DNA from: Mariniradius saccharolyticus AK6
GTDB lineage: Bacteria; Bacteroidota; Bacteroidia; Cytophagales; Cyclobacteriaceae
Direction of reading: 5' to 3'
Assembly: GCF_000330725.2 (NCBI RefSeq)
Contig: NZ_AMZY02000001.1
Coordinates: 1-64,000 of the forward strand
DNA: 64,000 nt
Both the position numbers and the translations under genes were made by a program. Positions 43,492 through 53,900 of the stretch are shown piece after piece; position 1 is the stretch's first letter; each line of letters opens with the position of its first letter. The notes below the pieces were generated by a model. That model was not told the DNA's origin and made no database searches. It saw only the letters and a program-made list of their open reading frames with translations.

Positions 43492-45591
43492 ATGAAAAAG
43501 CGAAATTTTCTTTTCTTGGCATTGTTGGTCCTTTTTGGTTCTGTGGCAAAGGGCCAAAATTTAGACGGATTCAGCGCAAAAAACCGACCAGCACAGGTTG
43601 CCTTTGAAAAATCATTCCAATCATCTGTCGACTTTAGCAGATTCAAGACGCATTTGTTCGCGATTACCTCCGAACCCCATGTCGCCGGCACGCCTGCCAA
43701 CGAAAAGGTACGGGACTACATGGCTGAAGCAATGAAAGCCGCAGGTTGGGAAGTGAATGTATACCCATATGACCTCTACCTTTCAAAGGGGCCAGGGGAA
43801 TCGCTCGTCGAATTAGTAACACCAATTCGGCAACCTTTGAACCAGCAGGAGAATATTTTGCCAGAGGACCCTTATTCTGCCAATCCAAACTTATGGAAAG
43901 GCTGGAATGCATATTCTGGAAGTGGTGACGTGACGGCGGAGGTAGTCTATGCCAACTATGGCACCAAGGCAGACTTTGAAAAACTCGTCGAAATGGGCGT
44001 GGATATCAAGGGGAAGATAGTGCTTGCAAGATATGGAGGTAACTTTCGTGGATATAAGGCAAAATTTGCCGAGCAATATGGTGCGGCGGGATTGATCATC
44101 TTTACAGACCCAGCCGACGCGGGATACATGAGGGGATTGGTTTTTCCGGAAGGAACGGGATTCAGTGAAAGTTCTATCCAACGGGGATCTTTATTGACCG
44201 TGGACTGGACCGGCGATCCACTTACGCCCTTCGAACCTGCATTGCCAATGGATGGGAAAACCAAAATCAATAGACTGAAGCCCGAGGAAGTCGGATTGCA
44301 TACCATTCCCGTGACTCCGATTTCCTATGGATCTGCCAAGGAAATCATTGGCAAGATGAAAGGGAAGCCTGTTCCGGCTGGATGGCAGGGCGGTCTTCCG
44401 TTCACCTATCGGTTGGAGGGAGGCAACGAACTCACCGTACGCCTCAAAGTCAACCAGGAAAAAGGTATCACCCGTGCCTACAATGTGGTCGGTACACTCA
44501 AGGGCGCCACGAATCCCGACGAATGGGTGATCCTCGGCTGTCACTACGATGCATGGAATTTTGGCTCCACAGATCCAAACTCAGGGACCGCAATGCTTCT
44601 TAGCATGAGTGAGACCTTAGGAAAACTTGCAAAAGAAGGAAAAAGACCGGCACGGTCGATCATGATCGCCCATTGGGATGCTGAGGAACATGGCGTCATC
44701 GGCTCGACGGAATGGGTGGAGCAACTGCGCGACGAACTCAGTGCCAAGGCTGTTGCCTATATCAACTTGGATGCGGCTGTTTCAGGGAGGAATTTTGGAT
44801 TTGCTGCGGCTCCAACCTTGAAGAAAATCATCATGGAATCAGCCAAAACCGTCGCTTTTCCGGATTCATCCAAGACCGTTTACGAAGTCTGGGCTGGAAA
44901 ACAGGAGGAACCTGTAATCGGGAGCCTTGGCGGCGGATCCGACCATATCGCGTTCTACATGCATGTGGGCGTGCCGTCCATGAGTGGCGGTGCCGGCGGT
45001 CCCTCGCTCTACCACACCAACTATGATGACCTATATTTTTATGAAAAATTCGCTGACCCGAGCTTCAAGATGGGTGGCACCGTCGAACAGGTTGTAGGTA
45101 TTGCAGCGATTAGATTGGCAAATGCTGATATCATTCCTTATGAAGCAGGCCGCTATGCCAAAGACCTCAAGGAACACTTCGCTCAGGCAGAAAAGAATGT
45201 AAAATCATACGAAAGCGGGTTCAAAGGCTTTGAAAAATCAACCCAAGCGCTCGAAGCATTAAAAGCAAGTGCCGAAACCTTGGATCAGAAATTAGCGGCA
45301 GCACTAGCAAGTGATCAAATAGAAAGCAAAAAGTCGAAGGAAATCAACAAGGCTATGCTGAGTCTGGAAAAAAGCTTCATCGATCCCAAAGGCATGTATT
45401 TTGGAAATTGGTACCGTTCGCTCTACGTGTCCACGGACCCATTTAGCGGTTATGCCTCTTGGATTTTGCCGGGTATCAAATACGAAACAGAGTCAAAATC
45501 CACAGCAAGACTCACAGAATGGGACGAGCGCTACAGCAAGGCGATTATAGATCTCAAGTCCAAAATCGACAATGTATTGAAGATGCTTTGA
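43492..45591 (+). CDS. M28 family metallopeptidase (glutamate carboxypeptidase II-like)
   Basis: 699 aa with a signal peptide (FLFLALLVLFGSVAKGQ). Domain order is that of the PSMA/NAALADase group: M28 N-terminal part, inserted PA domain at about residues 140-280 (KIVLARYGGNFRGYKAKFAE), the catalytic M28 domain, and a helical C-terminal dimerisation domain from about 570. Zinc ligands and catalytic residues can be placed: His351 (GCHYDAW), Asp361, catalytic Glu398 and ligand Glu399 (WDAEEHG), Asp427 and His508 (LYHTNYDD). Probably periplasmic, trimming peptides with acidic C termini. Confidence 0.92.
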   Translation: MKKRNFLFLALLVLFGSVAKGQNLDGFSAKNRPAQVAFEKSFQSSVDFSRFKTHLFAITSEPHVAGTPANEKVRDYMAEAMKAAGWEVNVYPYDLYLSKGPGESLVELVTPIRQPLNQQENILPEDPYSANPNLWKGWNAYSGSGDVTAEVVYANYGTKADFEKLVEMGVDIKGKIVLARYGGNFRGYKAKFAEQYGAAGLIIFTDPADAGYMRGLVFPEGTGFSESSIQRGSLLTVDWTGDPLTPFEPALPMDGKTKINRLKPEEVGLHTIPVTPISYGSAKEIIGKMKGKPVPAGWQGGLPFTYRLEGGNELTVRLKVNQEKGITRAYNVVGTLKGATNPDEWVILGCHYDAWNFGSTDPNSGTAMLLSMSETLGKLAKEGKRPARSIMIAHWDAEEHGVIGSTEWVEQLRDELSAKAVAYINLDAAVSGRNFGFAAAPTLKKIIMESAKTVAFPDSSKTVYEVWAGKQEEPVIGSLGGGSDHIAFYMHVGVPSMSGGAGGPSLYHTNYDDLYFYEKFADPSFKMGGTVEQVVGIAAIRLANADIIPYEAGRYAKDLKEHFAQAEKNVKSYESGFKGFEKSTQALEALKASAETLDQKLAAALASDQIESKKSKEINKAMLSLEKSFIDPKGMYFGNWYRSLYVSTDPFSGYASWILPGIKYETESKSTARLTEWDERYSKAIIDLKSKIDNVLKML

Positions 45592-45611
45592 TCCTGAGGG
45601 TACCAGAAAAC

Positions 45612-45648
45612 AAAAAAGGCTTCCGATTCGATTCCGGAAGCCTTTTTT
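45612..45648. terminator. bidirectional terminator between M28 and methyltransferase genes
   Basis: Perfect 14-bp stem AAAAAAGGCTTCCG / CGGAAGCCTTTTTT with a 9-nt loop, between two convergent stops. Confidence 0.85.
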
Positions 45649-45697
45649 CGTTTCAAGGAGCCAATCTTATCCGATTATATTCCAAACCCTGCGCCCA

Positions 45698-46861
45698 TCA
45701 GGCATTGCTTTTTCCCTTGTACAATTCAAACTTCATCAACCTGCAGTCGATGGTGCCGTTGTAGAATTCAATTTTTCGCGAAGCACGAAGTCCCACTCGT
45801 TTTCCCAAACTTGGGTTTCCCGTGAAAATATAGCCCGTGTATCCGGCGCAGCGCTGTTTCATAAAATCCCCCATTCTCTTGTAGGTGTCTGCCAAATCGC
45901 CCTCCTCTCCTAGCCGTTCGCCATATTCTGGGTTGAAAATCACGACTCCATCTGCATTTTCGGGAAACTCCGTCTCCTCAAAATCACAAACCTGAAAGTC
46001 AATCAAATCTTCCACTCCAGCTAGCATGGCATTTTCCCGAGCAAACAAAATCGCTTGGGTACTGATGTCAGAAGCGATGATCTTTAGGTTTGGCTTTTTG
46101 GTCACTTTGTCCTCCATCTTTCTTCGCTGCCTTTCGAGGAATTCCTCCTCATAGCCAAGAATATGTTGAAACGCAAAGTATTCCCTCAGACTACCCGGAA
46201 ACCTATTTGTTGCCATCATGGCCGCCTCGATCGCCAAGGTTCCGGAGCCACACATCGGATTTACGAAGGGGCTGTACATATCCCATTCGGTCGCCATGAT
46301 AACGGATGAGGCAAGGGCCTCCAACATGGGTGCCTTACCGGGAATCTTTCGGTAACCGTGTTTGGCAAGGGTTTCTCCGGAAGTATTGAAATACAGACTT
46401 GCCCGGGTATCCTTCCAAAACATTTGGAAAACAGCTCCTCTCAACTCCGAACCGGAATCCGGACGGACACCCGTCCTTTCACGAAATCGATCCGCAATGG
46501 CATCCTTGATGCGGACGTTGACAAAAAGCGGATTGTTGACACTGGGATGATCCACCGAAGAAATCACAGAAAAATAGGTATTCTCAGTAATATACTCTTC
46601 CCAGGGAATGGCCTTGATCCTTCGATAAATATCATCAGCATGGTGTAGGTAAAAGGAGCGAATTTCAAACAAAACATGGCTTGCCGTCCTGAGGTGTAGA
46701 TTGAGTACAATGCAATCCAACAAGGTGCCTTCCAACTCCACGTGCGTATTTCCGGTCAAAAGGGGCTTGTACCCCAATTCTAACAATTCTCTTTTTAAAA
46801 AGGGTGCAAACTTATCCTTGCAGGTGACGACCACCTTACCCTTGGTCCTAAAATCCATCAT
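45698..46861 (-). CDS. THUMP-domain class I RNA methyltransferase (RlmL/YpsC-like)
   Basis: 387 aa. The N-terminal THUMP domain (about residues 50-160, FFEI-like FEIRSFYLHHADDIYRRIKAIPW) is followed by a SAM-dependent methyltransferase domain with NPMCGSGTLAIEAAMMA. These enzymes make N2-methylguanine in 23S rRNA (G2445 type). The catalytic tetrapeptide, usually NPPY, reads NPEYGERLG here. Two adjacent ATGs (46861, 46858) are possible starts. A TACCTTTG box at 46866-46873 is so close that the transcript would have almost no leader. Confidence 0.88.
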   Translation of the reverse strand: MMDFRTKGKVVVTCKDKFAPFLKRELLELGYKPLLTGNTHVELEGTLLDCIVLNLHLRTASHVLFEIRSFYLHHADDIYRRIKAIPWEEYITENTYFSVISSVDHPSVNNPLFVNVRIKDAIADRFRERTGVRPDSGSELRGAVFQMFWKDTRASLYFNTSGETLAKHGYRKIPGKAPMLEALASSVIMATEWDMYSPFVNPMCGSGTLAIEAAMMATNRFPGSLREYFAFQHILGYEEEFLERQRRKMEDKVTKKPNLKIIASDISTQAILFARENAMLAGVEDLIDFQVCDFEETEFPENADGVVIFNPEYGERLGEEGDLADTYKRMGDFMKQRCAGYTGYIFTGNPSLGKRVGLRASRKIEFYNGTIDCRLMKFELYKGKSNA

Positions 46862-46865
46862 GGGT

Positions 46866-46873
46866 CAAAGGTA
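46866..46873 (-). promoter_or_regulatory. -7 element abutting the methyltransferase start
   Basis: TACCTTTG on the reverse strand, 4 nt before the first ATG. If used, the mRNA would be nearly leaderless. Confidence 0.35.
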
Positions 46874-46967
46874 GTGATTTGAATGGGAACAGAAGATGGA
46901 ACTCGTCAGAGGAATCATTAGGAATTGAACATACAGGTGATCCCAGGGGTTAGGTATCTTTGTCACA

Positions 46968-46996
46968 TTGGCAAAAATGACAAACAATTATCTTTG
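46968..46996 (+). promoter_or_regulatory. promoter of the DUF202 gene
   Basis: TTG (46968-46970), 18-nt spacer, TATCTTTG (46989-46996). A second TATCTTTG lies at 46955-46962. The spacing is as good as that of the cold-shock promoter and decides the ATG at 47013. Confidence 0.55.
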
Positions 46997-47012
46997 CAAA
47001 AAAATTGAAAAG

Positions 47013-47294
47013 ATGGAAAAAGAAAACTTTACCGAACAGGAGTTGATTGTGAGGGATTATTTGGCTCGTCAGAGAACCTACTTGGCTAATGACCGGACCC
47101 TGCTTTCCTTTATTCGGACTTCACTTTATTTTTTGGTAAGTGGCACCGCATTGATGGAAGTGAATGCGTTGGAACACATCCGCGAACTAGGCTATTTGGC
47201 TTTTGCACTGAGTTTGGCAACACTGATTATTGGCGTTTATAGCTTCTTCAGAGTAAAAAAGAAGCTCAAAAAACACTATTATCAAGAAATGTGA
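47013..47294 (+). CDS. DUF202 membrane protein
   Basis: 93 aa from ATG 47013. YidH-like DUF202 protein: LARQRTYLANDRTLLSFIRTSLYFLVSG (the LAxERTxLAWxRTxL-type signature) then a second helix LAFALSLATLIIGVYSF and a basic tail. Function unknown. The in-frame ATG at 46977 and TTG at 46968 lie within the promoter, so they are not used. A terminator follows directly. Confidence 0.88.
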   Translation: MEKENFTEQELIVRDYLARQRTYLANDRTLLSFIRTSLYFLVSGTALMEVNALEHIRELGYLAFALSLATLIIGVYSFFRVKKKLKKHYYQEM

Positions 47295-47310
47295 TCGAGG
47301 GAAATTGGCT

Positions 47311-47334
47311 GGGGTGAAAAATCACCCCTTTTTT
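47311..47334 (+). terminator. terminator of the DUF202 gene
   Basis: GGGGTGA-AAAA-TCACCCC followed by six T, 16 nt after the stop. Confidence 0.85.
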
Positions 47335-47427
47335 ATTTGAGCACTTAAATCACAATCCTCTCGAATATTTGGAGAACTTGGGTTAAATTGAACTCAGGAT
47401 ATTTGTAAAAAACCAATCCTATACCCT

Positions 47428-48327
47428 TTGAAACTTGCCGCCGTCGACATAGGTTCCAATGCCATCCGCCTCCAAATCACCCACGTGACGCACTACGAAG
47501 GCAATACCAACTTCAAGAAACTGGAATACCTGCGTTTTCCATTGCGGCTTGGGCTTGATGTGTTTCATGAGCAGAAGATTTCCGACAAAAACAAACGCAA
47601 GTTTGTAAAGTTGATGAAAGCCTTCAAACTGTTGATCGACCTGTACGAAGTGGACGATTATATGGCTTGCGCGACTTCGGCCATGCGGGAATCCATCAAC
47701 GGGAAAGAAATCGTCGAGGAAGTGCGTGAGGATATTGGACTAAAAATCAACATCATCGACGGAAATCACGAGGCAGAGTTGATCAACCTTGCCCTTGGCA
47801 ATTACATCGATGACAAATCCTACCTGCACATCGACGTGGGCGGAGGAAGTACCGAATTGAACATCTATATCAATCGGGAAAAAATCGCCACCAAATCATT
47901 CAAAATCGGTTCTGTACGTGCCTTGGAAGATACCATTCCCCTTCCAGTTTGGAAAAGCATGAGCAAGTTCATAGGCGACCATGTCACCAAAAAAGACCAA
48001 ATCATCTCCATAGGTACCGGCGGCAACATCAGCAAGATTTTTGAACTTTCGAATCCAAGTAAAAACAAGCGGTTTCTCACCATCGAAAAAATCAAGGAAG
48101 TCCAATCCTACCTTGAATCGTTTTCCATCGACGAGCGGGTCAATAAGTTAAATCTAAACCCAGATCGCGCGGATGTAATCATTCCCGCATCCAAAATCTA
48201 CCTTGCCGCGATGGAAGCCGCATCGTCCAAGAAAATGATCGTACCCGATGTCGGACTGAAGGATGGAATCATGCATGTACTTTATCGAAAAAACCGAAAC
48301 AAAAAGCCACGGGCCGGCACGGAATAA
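47428..48327 (+). CDS. Ppx/GppA family phosphatase
   Basis: 299 aa, exopolyphosphatase / guanosine pentaphosphatase family of the ASKHA fold. LAAVDIGSNAIRLQ at the very N terminus is phosphate-loop 1, and YLHIDVGGGSTELNIY near residue 135 is loop 2. The only start that keeps the first strand is the TTG at 47428 (no ATG or GTG upstream before the in-frame stop at 47383). The short form lacks the C-terminal HD domain of long Ppx. Polyphosphate or pppGpp are the known substrates; which one is used here is open. Confidence 0.85.
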   Translation: MKLAAVDIGSNAIRLQITHVTHYEGNTNFKKLEYLRFPLRLGLDVFHEQKISDKNKRKFVKLMKAFKLLIDLYEVDDYMACATSAMRESINGKEIVEEVREDIGLKINIIDGNHEAELINLALGNYIDDKSYLHIDVGGGSTELNIYINREKIATKSFKIGSVRALEDTIPLPVWKSMSKFIGDHVTKKDQIISIGTGGNISKIFELSNPSKNKRFLTIEKIKEVQSYLESFSIDERVNKLNLNPDRADVIIPASKIYLAAMEAASSKKMIVPDVGLKDGIMHVLYRKNRNKKPRAGTE

Positions 48328-48406
48328 CCCACTTTACCCAAAGAACTGAAACTCATTGGCATTCTGGGCTACGATTCTCCACCCTCATCCCAGCCATCCC
48401 AAAAAC

Positions 48407-50596
48407 CTAAACAACAGGAAGCGAAAGGGTGAACACAGTACCTTTTCCGACGGTTGAGTCAACGCTGATCTCTCCACCATGGGCCTTGATGATATCATAG
48501 CTCAAACTAAGCCCCAGGCCCGTTCCCTGTCCAGTTGGTTTTGTAGTGAAAAAAGGCTGAAAAATCTTGTCCTTGATGGATTCAGGAATTCCAGGTCCAT
48601 TGTCGGCGATAGAAACTTGTGCCAACAGACCACCCGCTGCGGATTTGACCAGAGATGTTTTGACGGTCACGGTCGGCAAGTAAATATCCTCGGGCTTTCC
48701 GTTTTGCCCGGCAACAGCCTCAGGCTTGTAGTTGACACAAGCTTGAAAGGCATTGTTGATGATGTTTAAGAATACCCGACCAATATCTTGGGGAATCACT
48801 TTCATTTTAGGAAGATTTGGATCAAAAAAGGATTTTGATTGGACGTTAAACGCATTGTCTTTTGCTTGCATTCCATGGTAAGAAAGTCTCAGGTATTCAG
48901 CGGCCAAGGAATTGATATCAGTCATTGCTTTTTCGCCAGTGCTTGTCCTGCTGTGTTGCAGCATGCCTTGAACTATCGCATCTGCACGTTTTCCATGGTG
49001 GTTGATTTTCTCCAAGTTTTCCTTGATGTCGCCCAAAATATCAGTGATGAGTTTCTCGTTGCGACGCTCGACCGGCTTGGTCCGCTCATCCAGCACTTCG
49101 ACGATGAGTTCGTTGCTGACTTCAGAAAAATTGTTGACAAAATTCAGCGGATTCCTGATTTCATGGGCGATTCCGGCCGTCAATTCACCCAAAGATGCCA
49201 TCTTTTCGGATTGGATCAGTTGGGCCTGCGCGGATTTCAATTGGTCAAAGGCTGACTCCACTTTTTCCCGCTGTTCGCGGATTTCCTCTTTTTGGGCTTG
49301 CAGGAGGCTGTTGGCCTTTTGCTTGCTTAAGTTATTCCTGAAAAGGAAAATACTGATCGCGATGAAAAGGACCAATCCCCCCAAAGCAGTGAAAATGATA
49401 ATTCGTTGGTTGAAGACAGCAGCATTTTTTAACTCGGTATCTTTCTGCAATAACTCGATTTCCGCCTGTTTCTGGCTTAATTCAAAATCAAACTGAAGCT
49501 GCTTGACCATTTGTTCGGTGCTGGATTTTGAGATTTCATCGCTCACTTTTTTGACCTCCAGCTCATACAGATAGGCAGTTTTGAAATCACCCTTGAGCGC
49601 GTACATCTCGGAAAGCACCATGAAGGCGTTTAGAAGTTCGCTTTTCGCGTCGATTTCCATGGAGATGCTCCTAGCCCTCTCCAGTGCCGCGATCGTGCCG
49701 TCGATATCTCCCTGTCTCTTGAGCGTTTTGGCGTAGCCAATGAGGGATTGCGCGACTTCATATTTGGCATCAAGGCTTTCCGCGATGGACAGGGCCCGTC
49801 TATGGTACGAAAAAGCGGTGTTGAATTCTCCCTTGGCACCATATATTTCGCCCAATTGCGTCAGCGGAAAAGTGGCGTCGAGCGTACCATCACAAAGGCC
49901 GAGCGCAAGTTCATGGTATTGAATCGCAGAATCGAGCTTAGACTCCAAAAAATAAATCTCCCCAATATTCATGGCAACAGTTGCCATCCCGGGTTGGTTG
50001 TCGATTTTAGTGAATCCTTCAAGCGCTTTCTTATATGAAGCTAGTGCATCCTCTATCGTTGCCTCCGCTTGCTGGTATACCGTGCCGATGTTGTTGTATG
50101 AGGTGGCGATACGCAAAGTATTTCCGATCTCTTCCGAGATCTTCAGTGACTGGAAGTGATGTTCAAGAGCTTTTTTGTTATTGCCCATCCTAAAATAAAT
50201 CGAACCAAGGTTGCTGAGGACATTGGCCTCACCGGTCTTGTCGCCGATCGATCTGAACTGATTGAGTGCAATCTCAAAAACCTGCATCGCCTCTTGGAGT
50301 TTTCCCTGCTGGGCAAACAGTCTCCCCTTGATATTGTAGGCATAGGCAAGTCCCTTGTTGTTTTGAGAAAGGTTGGCAATTCGAATGGCTTCATCCAAGT
50401 AAGATTCTGATTTGGACACGTCCTCCCCCATCAATTCGGCACCGAGATCCGCAAATGCCTTGGCCTTGATAGTATCGACCGAAGAGTTTTGAATAATCAT
50501 CAAAAGACTATCAGCCTTTGGAGTCTGGGCCAATACGAATCCAAAAACTCCAATTTGAAACAAAGAAAAAAAGACGATTCTATTAAAAAACCTCAT
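48407..50596 (-). CDS. TPR sensor histidine kinase
   Basis: 729 aa. Signal peptide (FFSLFQIGVFGFVLAQ), then seven or eight TPR units over residues about 40-370 (periplasmic), a coiled stretch, a single membrane helix at about 400-420, a second coiled coil, a HisKA domain with His478 (AGIAHEIRNPLNFVNNFSEVS) and a HATPase with DNGPGIPESIK and GTGLGLSL. It resembles the transmitters of the other three kinases but is the most divergent of them. No regulator gene follows; the ppx gene is convergent. Confidence 0.92.
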   Translation of the reverse strand: MRFFNRIVFFSLFQIGVFGFVLAQTPKADSLLMIIQNSSVDTIKAKAFADLGAELMGEDVSKSESYLDEAIRIANLSQNNKGLAYAYNIKGRLFAQQGKLQEAMQVFEIALNQFRSIGDKTGEANVLSNLGSIYFRMGNNKKALEHHFQSLKISEEIGNTLRIATSYNNIGTVYQQAEATIEDALASYKKALEGFTKIDNQPGMATVAMNIGEIYFLESKLDSAIQYHELALGLCDGTLDATFPLTQLGEIYGAKGEFNTAFSYHRRALSIAESLDAKYEVAQSLIGYAKTLKRQGDIDGTIAALERARSISMEIDAKSELLNAFMVLSEMYALKGDFKTAYLYELEVKKVSDEISKSSTEQMVKQLQFDFELSQKQAEIELLQKDTELKNAAVFNQRIIIFTALGGLVLFIAISIFLFRNNLSKQKANSLLQAQKEEIREQREKVESAFDQLKSAQAQLIQSEKMASLGELTAGIAHEIRNPLNFVNNFSEVSNELIVEVLDERTKPVERRNEKLITDILGDIKENLEKINHHGKRADAIVQGMLQHSRTSTGEKAMTDINSLAAEYLRLSYHGMQAKDNAFNVQSKSFFDPNLPKMKVIPQDIGRVFLNIINNAFQACVNYKPEAVAGQNGKPEDIYLPTVTVKTSLVKSAAGGLLAQVSIADNGPGIPESIKDKIFQPFFTTKPTGQGTGLGLSLSYDIIKAHGGEISVDSTVGKGTVFTLSLPVV

Positions 50597-50929
50597 ACGA
50601 TTGCCAGAAGGGAGTTTATGCCGAAAATCAATGAATAACCCAATGCGAACAATTTCACACCAATTGCAAAAAGCTGAAAATCAGAAAACCAACTATGTTT
50701 TTTCATAAAAATAATCATTATCTTAGTTGACATTAAAGACCTGAGGAATATTCCAATGCTTTCACATCACAGTATCATTTATCCACCCTCCACAATCGAA
50801 TAAAAACGCCTCTCTTTTCAAACGCCCTACTAGCCAAATGTAACAAATTCAGTCAAGAATTTCCCCTCGTTCGGATGGCAATAGGCAAGCTTTTGAAAAA
50901 AATCAAATCCCCGTTCCCCAAACCCATTG
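50597..50929. other. intergenic stretch upstream of the TPR kinase
   Basis: 333 nt between two reverse kinase genes. A reverse-strand TACATTTG at 50835-50842 is a possible -7 box with a leader of about 230 nt; no -33 at proper spacing and no stable hairpin was seen. This suggests the TPR kinase has its own promoter, apart from the upstream operon. Confidence 0.35.
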
Positions 50930-53900
50930 TCAAATTGAAAGGTCGATTATGAATTGAGTGCCCAACGCGACTGTTGAGTTGATGGAGATGCTGCCCCCAT
51001 GCGCCTTCACGATATCATGGGTGATGCTCAGCCCAAGCCCCGTCCCTTCTGTTCCCTTTTTGGTGGTGAAGAAGGGCTGCAGGATTTTGTCCTTGATCTC
51101 ATCAGGAATGCCAGGGCCATTGTCCTCGACTGAAATGAGGATGCGGTCCTTTTCGGATTTGGTGCGGACGGTGATTTTGGGGTGGAATAATTCAGAATTC
51201 ATAAATTTCAATTCCGAATTAAATTTTTGCCGCATGGCATCGAAGGCATTGTTACAAAGATTGATAATGACCCTGGTAAAGTCTTCCCGGACCAAGGGAA
51301 TCTCCTTGATCGTATCATCCAATTCCAAAGCAATCTCCACATCGATAGGGTTCTTGCCCGCGCGCATGCCGTGAAAACTCAGATTGACATATTCCTTGAT
51401 CAGTGCATTGAGGTCGGTGGGTTCCTTCTTGCCCGAACCTCCGCGGGAATGCTGCAACATGGAAGAAACGATGCTGTTGGCACGTGAACCGTGCTCGTGG
51501 ATCTTCTCCAAATTGGCTTTTATATCCTCCAAAATATCATCCTCTTCACCGGTCAGATTCACATCTTGTGTCTTGCGCCTTATGTCTTTAATCTCCTCAA
51601 CCAATTCCAAACTCACTTCCGAAAAGTTATTCACAAAATTCAGCGGGTTCTTGATCTCGTGGGCAATGCCTGCGGTAAGTTGCCCTAATGAGGCGAGCTT
51701 TTCCTGTTGGATGAGTTGGGCTTGAGTGGACTTGAGTTCGGAATAGGCTTTTTCAATTTCGCGGGCATGTTCCAGTTCTCTGGCTTGGGTACGCTCCCTT
51801 TCCTTCTGAATGACACGGTTTCTGAAGTAACTATCTGCGCCAAAAACACCCGCAAGGAAAAGTACACCATAAAGACCATAAGCCCATATCGTGTTCCACC
51901 ATGGCTCTCTAACCAAAATGGCCAATGTGGCTCCTTCTTCATTCCACACGCCGTTGTTATTGGCGGCTTTCACGCGGAACACATATTCTCCAGGAGGAAG
52001 ATTGGGATAATAAGCACTTTGCAAGGACGCGATTTCTCTCCACTCGGAGTCGTAATTTTCTAGCTTATAGGCAAACCGATTTTTCGCCGGGTTGCTGAAG
52101 TGCAGGGCAGTAAACTCTATCGAAATGTTGTTTTGATCATGTGCCAAGGCGATCGAATTTGTCTCATATATCGGTTTGCTGAGGAGGGAGTTTTCTCCAA
52201 CGACGATCGATTTGTTGAACAATTTAAAATCGGTTAGGAAAACGATGGGGGGTTTTGAGTCTTTCCTAACGGATTCGGGATCGAATACTGTGATGCCATT
52301 CGAACCACCGAAAAGAAATTTCCCATCACTTGTCTTCAAGTAGGACCTATCGGCAAACTGTTGGCCCTGTATGCCCTCATCGATTGAATAATTGTAGAAC
52401 TTCTCGGTTTCGACATCGAAACGGCTCAAGCCCTCAAATGTACTGAGCCAGAATGATTGGTTTTTCTCATCTGCGATAATCGCCTGTATGCTCATCGACG
52501 GCAGCCCATCATCAATGGTATAGGTCTTTATTTTCCCCTCTTTCACATCAAAACGGCTCAAGCCGCCCTGCCAAGTACCCACCCAGACAGTACCAGCAGA
52601 GTCTTCATAAAGTGCATTCACGTCTTGCGTGACAAATACGTCGCCCTTTGCGGGATCACGCCCCATACGGTTGACCCGGTTGGATTTGTAGTCATATAGA
52701 AAAAGACCATCATTTGTATTGATCCAAAGGCCGTACTTTTGGCTTTCGATGGCTTGTGTAGCGGATTTCATGCTGTTTTCATCATCCGGATCGATGCCAA
52801 TTTTTGCTTCCTTGAATTCAGCGTCTACTGTACGTTTTCGATATATCCCCTGCATGGTGAATGCCCACTGATACCCTTGCCGATCATTTAAGAAATATTG
52901 GATGATAGTGTTTGCCGGAATTCCTGGAAGGTTGATTCTTTTTACTTGATTGCTTGGGTAGCTAAACTGAAAAAAACCGTCATTCGAACTAAAAATGATT
53001 TCTCCAGGCGAATGCTCGATCAGGCCGAATGCAGTATGTGTTCGCGGAAGGATAGCTTCATAGGGCAGTGGTTTGATTTCATTTTTTTGTAAATCAACAA
53101 TATTGAATCCCCCGTTCGAAGTCGTGACAAGTATTTTACCATCTTTAAGCTCATGGATATTATTGACCCAGCCACCTGTCAAGGACATTGGATCATCGCG
53201 CCTATTTGAAAACGACCTGAACATCGCCCTTTCCTCGTACTTGAACAATCCGGTTGAATTTGTGCCGATCCATAAAGATCCAAATGAATCCAAGGCAAGC
53301 ATATTGACTGCAGAATACTGGAAATCCCGACTCTCTGTGTCATCCAACCCAATCATCTCCTTGGTTTTGGGGTCAAACTTGAAGATACCACGGTCTGTGC
53401 CCAACCAAATTGTCCCGTTCCTATCGATCACCAGATTGTTGAAAAAATAGTTACCCAAATCACCGGCAGCAGCCACGATTTCCAATCGATTGGTCCCCAC
53501 ATCGATCCGAAACAATCGACCCACATTAGTAACACCCCAGACATTTCCATAATCATCCCCACGCAATTGGGTATCAAATTCATCGCTCAAGAAAACACTC
53601 CCTGCGTCCAGTTGTGGATTGATATCGACCAAGGTGCCCGAACTATCCAACTTGTGTAACCCGCTCCAACAGCTGACCCAGATTCCGCCTTCACTATCGG
53701 CGGCCATGCTTTTTACGTTGTTGATGGTCAATCCCTTCGAAGCTGGAACATTTTTCAATTTTTCCTCTTTTTCATCAAAGTAGAGCACCGTGGAAGTAAT
53801 GCTCTCCCCATAGGTGGATGTCAATCCAAAGAATATCCTTCCTGACTTATCCTCCACGATATCGACAATCCCTGCCTCGACATTCGCTTCCGAATCAAAC

